This document shows, piece after piece, positions 6,800-12,605 of a stretch of 18,570 nucleotides of DNA; position 1 is the first letter of the stretch; each line of letters begins with the position of its first letter. The notes beneath the pieces are model-generated. The model saw only the letters and a list, made by a program, of their open reading frames with translations, made no database searches and had not been told where the DNA came from. The DNA lies in assembly GCF_000297435.1 (NCBI RefSeq), contig NZ_CAIP01000084.1:1-18570 (forward strand). The letters run 5' to 3'. This stretch comes from Microcystis sp. T1-4. Lineage in GTDB: Bacteria; Cyanobacteriota; Cyanobacteriia; Cyanobacteriales; Microcystaceae. The position numbers and the translations under genes are program-made.

Positions 6800-8443
6800 A
6801 TGCTTAATCCCTACCCCGTAAAAAAAGAAACGGTCAGTTTCATCACCAGAGATGGAATTAGTTTAGTTGCCGATATTTATCGTCCCGATAGTAGGGAATC
6901 TTTGCCCATTTTACTCATGCGACAACCCTACGGAAAAGCGATCGCTTCTACGGTGGTTTATGCTCATCCTAGCTGGTATGCACGTCAGGGTTATATTGTG
7001 GTAATTCAGGATGTCCGAGGACGGGGAAACTCGACGGGAAAATTTAATTTATTTGCCCATGAAATTAGGGACGGATTAGAAACTATTGAATGGGTTTTAA
7101 CTATTCCTAATAATACGGGTGTGGTGGGAATGTATGGTTTTTCCTATCAGGGAATGACCCAATTATATTCGGCTGCCAATGGTCATGCTGCTTTAAAAAC
7201 TATTTGCCCGGCGATGATCGCTCACGATTTATATCGAGATTGGGGCTATGAAAATGAAGCATTTAATTTACAATATAATCTCGCTTGGGCAATACAATTA
7301 GCCGCAGAAACAGCTAGATTAAAAGGGGACGAAACAGCTTATCAAAAACTCTGGGTAGCTTCCCGAAATTTACCCCTTTTTGATCCTATTGCTGCCTCTC
7401 CCCAAATTCTGCAAGATTTAGCTGCTGATTCTTTTTATCACGATTGGATTACTCGTTATCTTCCCGATGAATATTGGCAAAAATTATCACCGCAAAACCT
7501 TTTAAAAAATATCGATTTACCGATGTTACATATCGGAGGTTGGTTCGATCCTCATCTCCGGGGAACTTTGAGTTTATACCAAGAAATGCAAGCGCGTTCT
7601 ATCTATCCCCAACAGCTAATTATTGGTGCTTGGACTCATCTACCCTGGGGGAGAAAAGTAGGAGAGATAGATTATGGTCAAGAGGCAATTAGTCCTGTGG
7701 ATAAAATGCAGCTGCAATGGTTTGATTATTTCTTAAAAGGTCAGGAAACGGAGTTATTAAAAAATCCTCCTATGTATCTATTTCAAATGGGGTCTAATCA
7801 ATGGCGATATCTGGAGAAGTTTCCCGCAGAAAATCAGCAAATTTATTATCTTGCTAGTCAAGGTTTAGCCAATCTGCGCGAGGATGAGGGGAAATTAAGC
7901 GCGATTTTGTTAGAACCTGCGATCGAGGATACCATCGTTCACGATCCTTGGCGACCGGTCCCATCTTTAGGGGGTCATAGCGCCCTACCGGGGGGAATAT
8001 TCGACCGCACCATGCTAGACTGTCGCAGTGATGTGATTACCTACACTTCTCCCCCCCTAGAGAAGGATTTAACTATTTTGGGTAGTCCCCGTCTGGATTG
8101 TTATTGTCAAGCAGACGCGGTTAGTTTCGATATCTGTGCGGTGGTTTCTCAAGTTACCCCCGATGGTCAGGTTTTTAATATCAATCAGGGTTATAAACGG
8201 GTAAATCATCCCGAATCGCCCCTAAATATTGTCATGCAAGCCACTTTTATCACTATTCCTCAAGGTCATAGCTTGCGTTTAAGTCTCAGTGCCTCTTGCT
8301 TTCCTGCACATCCCGTCAATGCGGGGACCGGCAGCTATCCCCACCAGAGTCGAGCGATCGATTTTTCTCACATCACAATTAAGGTTTTTTGTCAAGGAAA
8401 TTTTCCTGCAAAATTGCTATTACCTTTAGTCGGGGAAAGCTAA
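6800..8443 (+). CDS. CocE/NonD-type (X-Pro dipeptidyl-peptidase-like) alpha/beta hydrolase
   Basis: A serine hydrolase of the CocE/NonD and X-Pro dipeptidyl-peptidase S15 family, whose members cleave acyl esters or proline peptides. From the ATG at 6800 (547 residues) the nucleophile elbow is GFSYQG (Ser115), with the probable acid in GGWFDP (Asp250) and the probable base in GAWTHLPWG (His280). The oxyanion-type segment QPYGK and the block QDVRGRGNSTGKF are also typical. The C-terminal half (about 350-547) fits the jelly-roll domain of this family, with the block LTILGSPRLDCYC. An in-frame TTG at 6785 would add five residues; I prefer 6800 because a GAGA-type ribosome site precedes it. There is no signal peptide, so it is likely cytoplasmic, and the substrate is unknown. 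The last 18 bp overlap the convergent gene. Confidence 0.88.
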   Translation: MLNPYPVKKETVSFITRDGISLVADIYRPDSRESLPILLMRQPYGKAIASTVVYAHPSWYARQGYIVVIQDVRGRGNSTGKFNLFAHEIRDGLETIEWVLTIPNNTGVVGMYGFSYQGMTQLYSAANGHAALKTICPAMIAHDLYRDWGYENEAFNLQYNLAWAIQLAAETARLKGDETAYQKLWVASRNLPLFDPIAASPQILQDLAADSFYHDWITRYLPDEYWQKLSPQNLLKNIDLPMLHIGGWFDPHLRGTLSLYQEMQARSIYPQQLIIGAWTHLPWGRKVGEIDYGQEAISPVDKMQLQWFDYFLKGQETELLKNPPMYLFQMGSNQWRYLEKFPAENQQIYYLASQGLANLREDEGKLSAILLEPAIEDTIVHDPWRPVPSLGGHSALPGGIFDRTMLDCRSDVITYTSPPLEKDLTILGSPRLDCYCQADAVSFDICAVVSQVTPDGQVFNINQGYKRVNHPESPLNIVMQATFITIPQGHSLRLSLSASCFPAHPVNAGTGSYPHQSRAIDFSHITIKVFCQGNFPAKLLLPLVGES

Positions 8444-9001
8444 ACCGCTGCGGGGATCGCGAATGTATAAACCTAAGACCAGGGAGGAGATAACCGTATC
8501 CCAGACGGGGGTGAATTTTTCCGCATCATTGACCCAATAATCCATAGTAATTAAACATTGAACCCCGGAACCAATGCCCACGGCAATGCGCGAATAAGCG
8601 GGTCGATTTTCTTGGGGGTCGATGAATTGAATTTGCACCCAAACAATGCGGACAGTTTGGCGTTTTTCTTGGATAACTTCGCCGATTTCGTGAGGATTGC
8701 GGCTATCTTCACGAGCTAATTTTTTGACCATTCCTTTTAGGGGTAATTCTTTCCAATCTCCGGGGGGAAGTAAATTATAGGAAACCTCTAAACGACAATC
8801 ATCATCGGGGGGTTTTCTATCCAAAAAACGAAAGGAATTATCATCGGGTTCAAAATGCCAATCCTGGGGAACTTCAAAGCGCACTGCACCGCGACCAGCT
8901 ACAAAAATACTGTTACCCGGACTAGATTTCCAGTTATGATCTGGATTTAAGTCGAGGGTTTCTTTAATCCATTGCAGATTGTGTTTTTTGGATTTAGCCA
9001 T
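8426..9001 (-). CDS. Conserved protein of unknown function (191 aa)
   Basis: A 191-residue soluble-looking protein that I cannot name with certainty. It begins with a basic segment (MAKSKKH), then VRFEVPQDWHFEPDDNSFRFLDRKPPDDDCRLEVSYNLLP. This pattern of a profile-fitting 'VPQDW' strand and regularly spaced strands recalls PsbP/Mog1/DUF1795-like proteins. Later strands include VRIVWVQIQFIDP and AVGIGSGVQCLITMDYWV, followed by a helix FTPVWDTVISSLVLG. No membrane span, signal peptide or catalytic motif is visible. The PsbP/Mog1-like fold is only a guess. It converges on the hydrolase gene with an 18-bp overlap of the coding ends. Confidence 0.65.
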   Translation of the reverse strand: MAKSKKHNLQWIKETLDLNPDHNWKSSPGNSIFVAGRGAVRFEVPQDWHFEPDDNSFRFLDRKPPDDDCRLEVSYNLLPPGDWKELPLKGMVKKLAREDSRNPHEIGEVIQEKRQTVRIVWVQIQFIDPQENRPAYSRIAVGIGSGVQCLITMDYWVNDAEKFTPVWDTVISSLVLGLYIRDPRSGLAFPD

Positions 9002-9073
9002 AGGGATAATCCTGCGGTAAGAATCGGACTATAGCTGTCATTATACAGGCTTTTTCCTGAGAATTAAATAGGG

Positions 9074-9101
9074 TGCATCTCACTTTTGTAAATCTACTAA
9101 G
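9074..9101 (+). repeat. Partial copy of an IS-like repeat
   Basis: These 28 bases, from TGCATCTCAC to TCTACTAAG, match the start of the 86-bp repeat at 9337-9422 and its relative at 18485-18570. The match stops where the 55-bp duplicated unit begins, so this copy is truncated. Confidence 0.6.
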
Positions 9102-9314
9102 TAAAACGTAGGGTGCGTTACTAACGCACCACCTATTATCAACTAAGTAGCCTAAGTAAAACGTAGTGGATTGTTTCAGCTAATTTGGTGTATTAGAAAA
9201 ATGCTAGAAATTCTATAATCTAAGACTTTAAGCCGAAATCTATTGCCCTATTTTAGCTGAAACAGTCCAGTAGGGTGCGTTACTAACGCACCACCTATTA
9301 TCAACTAAGTAGCC
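9097..9314 (+). repeat. Tandem duplication with 19-bp palindromes, second unit split by a MITE
   Basis: Unit A runs from 9097 to 9151. Unit B begins at 9152, is interrupted after 9165 by the MITE, and resumes at 9273 to about 9314. The 42 bases at 9111-9152 and 9273-9314 are identical. Each unit contains the palindrome GGTGCGTTACTAACGCACC (9112-9130 and 9274-9292), a type of sequence frequent in cyanobacterial spacers. Unit A acts as the uninterrupted reference for unit B. Confidence 0.85.
9166..9270 (-). mobile_element. 105-bp MITE, copy 2 (inverted)
   Basis: This is the reverse complement of the element at 1718-1822 with six differences by my alignment, several at the ends. It is flanked by TA at 9164-9165 and 9271-9272. 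Comparing with unit A shows that the empty site ACGTAGGG became ACGTA-element-TAGGG, a direct demonstration of TA target duplication. No coding capacity. Confidence 0.9.
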
Positions 9315-9336
9315 AGTTACAATCAAAGAACAGGAA

Positions 9337-9422
9337 CTGAATCTCACTTTCGTAAATCTACTAAGTTGGGATTTTTAAAGGGAAACTCTCTTTTAAAATT
9401 GGGCGTTACTTCCGATTTTATC
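9337..9422 (+). repeat. 86-bp IS-like repeat, internal copy
   Basis: These 86 bases align without gaps to 18485-18570 at 74 positions by hand. The shared core runs from ATCTCA through AATCTACT to TTTTTAAAGGGAAACTCTCT and ends GATTTTATC. It resembles a terminal part of an insertion element, but no transposase frame is adjacent. Confidence 0.7.
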
Positions 9423-9435
9423 ACTCAATCCAAGC

Positions 9436-9498
9436 TTTTGGGGGGTTCTACCCCCCAAACCCCCCGTTGGGGTCGTGGCGCCGCCCCCAAACCCCCCG
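9436..9498. repeat. Block of G and C runs (hairpin / possible G-quadruplex)
   Basis: GGGGGG (9440-9445) and CCCCCC (9451-9456) can form a hairpin over TTCTA. Three further C runs follow, so the minus strand carries pairs of G-runs of five or six joined by TTT. The composition differs sharply from the surrounding AT-rich spacer. Confidence 0.6.
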
Positions 9499-9657
9499 CG
9501 CATTAGTTTTTCGGTGGGATGCTTAGACGCAATTGTTCATATTTTTGTACCAATTTAAGAGTCACTGATAATTGCTGATTGTCGGTATTTCTGCAAATGT
9601 TGAGATGCACCCACCAAAACTTCTGTCTTCACCCTTAGGATAACTGCTGTATAATTT

Positions 9658-10617
9658 TTAGAAATCCCACAGCACAGGATTATCATCCAAGAAATCAGTT
9701 ACCTGTTTACCAATATTATCAATTAATTTTAGGTCTTCTGGGGTTAAATTAATTGTCATTGCTTGAGCGTTATTAACTGCCTGAGCGGCATTTCTTACCC
9801 CAGCAATTGCATTAGTTTGGGGTTGCTTAATTAACCAAGCAAGAGATAATTGAGCTAGGGAACAATTATAGCGGTCAGCAATCGGTTCTAATTGATTTAA
9901 AGCCGCTTGTACCCTCTGAAAGTTTTCGCCATGAAAGAGTTTATTTTTAATTCTATGGTCCTCCGCTGCCAACTGATAACCGTTTCTAAATTTTCCTGTT
10001 AATAAACCTTGGGCAAGGGGAGAATAGGCCAGAATAGAAATATTATTTTCTATACAATAGGGCATAATTTCCTTTTCCACCGAGCGCCAAAAGAGAGAAT
10101 AGGGAGGTTGAATGCTCTCAATTCTGCCGTATTGACTGGCTTCTTCCAGTTGAGAGCGGGAGAAATTGGAAACCCCGATAGCGCGAATTTTTCCCTGTGC
10201 TTTCAGATAATTAAGAGCGGACATAGTTTCAGCAATAGGCACTATTTCCGTGTTCCATGAGCCACTAGGCCAATGAATTTGGTAAAGATCAATATAATCG
10301 GTTTGGAGGTTTTTTAAAGAGCGGTGGCAAGCTGCGACAACTTGCTCATATTTGAGGTGATTAGCAAAGACTTTGGTGGCATAAATTACCTGTTCTCGCA
10401 CATCGGTCAAAGCTTGAGCGACAATGGATTCCGAGTGACCCTCCCCGTAGATTTCGGCTGTATCTATAGTGGTAATTCCTGCCTCAAAAGCGGCACGAAT
10501 AGCCTTAATACTTTCCTCATCTTCAATACCTGCCCACATCTTTTTTCCTGCTTGCCAAGTACCCACGAGAAGGGGAGTAATTTCTATATTAGTCTGACCG
10601 AGATAGCGTTTTTGCAT
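9658..10617 (-). CDS. Aldo/keto reductase
   Basis: A 319-residue NAD(P)H-dependent (beta/alpha)8-barrel oxidoreductase of the aldo/keto reductase superfamily. The full catalytic set is visible: Asp52 and Tyr57 in TTIDTAEIYGEG, Lys82 in IYATKV and His115 in LYQIHWP. Other family blocks are GKIRAIGVSNFSRSQL, the SILAYSPLAQGLLTGKF segment and IAGVRNAAQAVNNAQA, which belongs to the cofactor phosphate-binding region. The length is normal and there is no signal peptide. It resembles the general-stress YhdN/Tas-like and sugar-type branch, but the substrate cannot be told. It starts 46 bp after the small membrane protein gene on the same strand and may share its transcript. Confidence 0.94.
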   Translation of the reverse strand: MQKRYLGQTNIEITPLLVGTWQAGKKMWAGIEDEESIKAIRAAFEAGITTIDTAEIYGEGHSESIVAQALTDVREQVIYATKVFANHLKYEQVVAACHRSLKNLQTDYIDLYQIHWPSGSWNTEIVPIAETMSALNYLKAQGKIRAIGVSNFSRSQLEEASQYGRIESIQPPYSLFWRSVEKEIMPYCIENNISILAYSPLAQGLLTGKFRNGYQLAAEDHRIKNKLFHGENFQRVQAALNQLEPIADRYNCSLAQLSLAWLIKQPQTNAIAGVRNAAQAVNNAQAMTINLTPEDLKLIDNIGKQVTDFLDDNPVLWDF

Positions 10618-10663
10618 AACAGTTTTTTTGATGGGTGAGGTATGCCCGGGTTTTTAGTCGGGT

Positions 10664-10855
10664 TTAGGGCTGAAAATCCCAGTAGAAGAGGACTAGGGTG
10701 ACAAGAATAAAAACTTTTACCGTTAGGGGTGTAAAGAACAAACTTAACAAGCCACAAAAAAGACCTAATAAGCGGGTACTGAGGCTAATTATTTCGCCTT
10801 GAACATTGTAGCTAATCGACAGGGAGATTAGGGCTAGAGTAAGGAGAAAAATCAT
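10664..10855 (-). CDS. Small two-span membrane protein (63 aa)
   Basis: A short open frame whose product is almost entirely hydrophobic: one segment near residues 1-16 and a longer one at about 29-59, joined by the polar turn SYNVQGEIISLSTR. It would be an inner- or thylakoid-membrane miniprotein. Support for real translation comes from an AGGAAAG ribosome site a few bases before the ATG at 10855, and from its place between two same-strand genes. I do not recognise the family and assign no function. Confidence 0.55.
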   Translation of the reverse strand: MIFLLTLALISLSISYNVQGEIISLSTRLLGLFCGLLSLFFTPLTVKVFILVTLVLFYWDFQP

Positions 10856-10882
10856 AGTTTTCTTTCCTGAGTCTATCGAGCA

Positions 10883-10910
10883 GAAAAGCCGTGACCGCTC
10901 ACGACTTTTC
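10883..10910 (-). terminator. Hairpin between export gene and small ORF
   Basis: GAAAAGCCGTGA and TCACGACTTTTC pair as a 12-bp stem with one mismatch around a CCGC loop. On the minus strand the 3' arm ends in CTTTTC, giving a short U-run, and it lies 66 bp past the stop of the Wza-like gene. It may end that transcript, or attenuate read-through into the 63-residue gene. Confidence 0.5.
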
Positions 10911-10975
10911 GCCGTTTCTATATCTATTATTAGCTCGATTACTTAGCCAATGACATCGGGTTAAAGTAAACTTTT

Positions 10976-12445
10976 TTAACGGAAAAGATTTAAAAATCCG
11001 TTGAAGAGGCCTGTCAGACCAGTAAAGGGACTTAAAACCGTGCCGAGGGTGTCGGTGGCAGAGGCCAGATTGCTACGATGAACCACAACCACATCATTAT
11101 TGCGGAGAATCGGGTTAGTTTTCTCGTTGATACCTTGGGAAAAATCGATGTTAATTGAGGTTTTGGTGACGGTTCCGTTAGGATTGAGACGAATTAATTC
11201 CACTGTGGACTGATTGGCCCGACGCTTATCAAAGTCTCCTGCGGTTAAAATTGCCTGATTGAGAGGGGTATTGGGAGGAACTTCAATTATCCCCGGTTTT
11301 TTCACCTCCCCGACCACTTTCACGTTAATGGTTTTAGGGGCAAAACTGGCCGATGCTAGGGTTTCCGATTCCTTGGCCGAGATTTCAGTCGCGGTGGGGA
11401 TAATCACCGTATCACCTTCTTGAAGAAAGATATCGCCGGTCATATCACCTTTATCGAGCAAACTCCAGAGATCTACCGGGATTTTCTGCTGGGAACCGTC
11501 ACGAGTATAACGCAGCACTTGCACCTGTCGGATATCGGCGAGGGGTTTGATGCCTCCCGCTTGTTGGATAGCTTGGGTTAGTCGGGCCGGTTTCCTGGTG
11601 CCGCCGCGATCTAGGTCATTATTATTATTATTGTTATTGTTGGCAGTGGGGACAATACGATGGGACCCCGGACGATAAACTTCTCCCACCACAGTAACAT
11701 TAATTTCTCGATCGCTATCTAGTCCAAAATTGGCATCGGCCAATTGATTGACTTCCCCGACGCTAAGGGTCGTTTTAGTGGGAATAACGATGCTATCGCC
11801 ATCTCTGAGGCTAATATCTTGGGTTGTATCGCCTTTTTGGATTAATTGCCAGAGATTGGCTTGTATTAGCTGTTCTTGTCCCTTGAGGTTGCGTCGGATT
11901 TGAACTTGACCAATATCGGCCACCGTAGTCACTCCCCCTGCTTGCCGGATTATTTCGGTCAATAGGGGCGTTTTTTGGCTTTGTTCGGGGTTAATTGTAT
12001 AGGTACCTGGGCGATTGACTTCCCCCGCGATGGCGATTTGCAGGGGCCGGGGGGTGAGAACGCTAACAGTAACCACGGGACGCTTGAGATAGGTGGTGTA
12101 ACGTTTAGCCAGGGTTTGGCCGGCTTCGGTGACGGTCATTCCTTCCACTTTGACGCTACCAATCAGAGGTAAAGTTAGGGTTCCATCGGCTAAAACAAGG
12201 AAATCGCCGCTTAAATCCGCCACTTGGTAGATGGTGACGCGCACTTTATCCCCTTCTCCCAGGGTGTAATCTTTGCTTTGGGCGGGGATAGGGGCGGTCG
12301 CTTCTTTAGGGGGTGCAGCACTACTCGGAGGAGTGGCTTGGACTGAGCGAGCCTCTAAGGAAGTTAGAGGGGCAATAGTGCCGATAATTAATAGATAACG
12401 CAGTGATTTGCTGATTAAATGCTGTGATTGGCTGCTATTTAACAT
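10976..12445 (-). CDS. Wza-type polysaccharide export protein with SLBB domains
   Basis: An outer-membrane or periplasmic export protein for capsule, slime or exopolysaccharide. From the ATG at 12445 (489 residues) there is a signal peptide with a hydrophobic YLLIIGTIAPLTSL core and a likely cut after SVQA. No cysteine is seen, so it is not a lipoprotein as classic Wza is. The Poly_export domain spans about 56-130 (DYTLGEGDKVRVTIYQV), followed by three SLBB domains at about 136-221, 248-350 and 373-458. Each has the GEV.RPG or GEVKKPG turn and a late DGDSIVIP or EGDTVIIP strand. The tail SPFTGLTGLFNGFLNLF is amphipathic. Eight consecutive Asn codons (11618-11641) lie in the second SLBB. An upstream ATG at 12475 would add ten hydrophobic residues; I think it less likely. 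Confidence 0.9.
   Translation of the reverse strand: MLNSSQSQHLISKSLRYLLIIGTIAPLTSLEARSVQATPPSSAAPPKEATAPIPAQSKDYTLGEGDKVRVTIYQVADLSGDFLVLADGTLTLPLIGSVKVEGMTVTEAGQTLAKRYTTYLKRPVVTVSVLTPRPLQIAIAGEVNRPGTYTINPEQSQKTPLLTEIIRQAGGVTTVADIGQVQIRRNLKGQEQLIQANLWQLIQKGDTTQDISLRDGDSIVIPTKTTLSVGEVNQLADANFGLDSDREINVTVVGEVYRPGSHRIVPTANNNNNNNNDLDRGGTRKPARLTQAIQQAGGIKPLADIRQVQVLRYTRDGSQQKIPVDLWSLLDKGDMTGDIFLQEGDTVIIPTATEISAKESETLASASFAPKTINVKVVGEVKKPGIIEVPPNTPLNQAILTAGDFDKRRANQSTVELIRLNPNGTVTKTSINIDFSQGINEKTNPILRNNDVVVVHRSNLASATDTLGTVLSPFTGLTGLFNGFLNLFR
11618..11641 (-). repeat. Trinucleotide (AAT/AAC) microsatellite inside coding sequence
   Basis: Eight asparagine codons in a row, six AAT and two AAC, are written on the plus strand as ATT/GTT triplets. 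They expand the loop between the first strand and the helix of the second SLBB domain of the export protein. Length changes in multiples of three would not break the frame. Confidence 0.85.
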
Positions 12446-12605
12446 GATCAATAGGATTAATTTTATTGTTAACATTGGCGATCAGTGTAACACAAATAGT
12501 CGATCGCCTATGGAAACCCCCTCTAATATCGCATCTATCGAGAGTTACCGCTAACTGTAAGATAGTGTTAACGATTGCCTGTATGTAAAGGGGTATATTA
12601 ATTTT

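Larger units (their letters stand above)
9002..9657. other. Repeat-dense intergenic region
   Basis: No gene is seen. The spacer holds, in order, an IS-like repeat fragment (9074-9101), a tandem duplication with a MITE inside its second unit (9097-9314), a longer copy of the IS-like repeat (9337-9422), a block of G and C runs (9436-9498) and an AT-rich stretch. A 12-bp perfect inverted pair, GGGTGCATCTCA (9071-9082) and TGAGATGCACCC (9601-9612), brackets almost all of it and may mark the ends of a decayed element. Confidence 0.6.

Noticed and set aside
9166..9270. Regulatory RNA instead of a mobile element
   Set aside because: The precise TA-bounded insertion into a duplicated unit and the second copy at 1718-1822 are better explained by a MITE. 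RNA function remains possible but is not needed.
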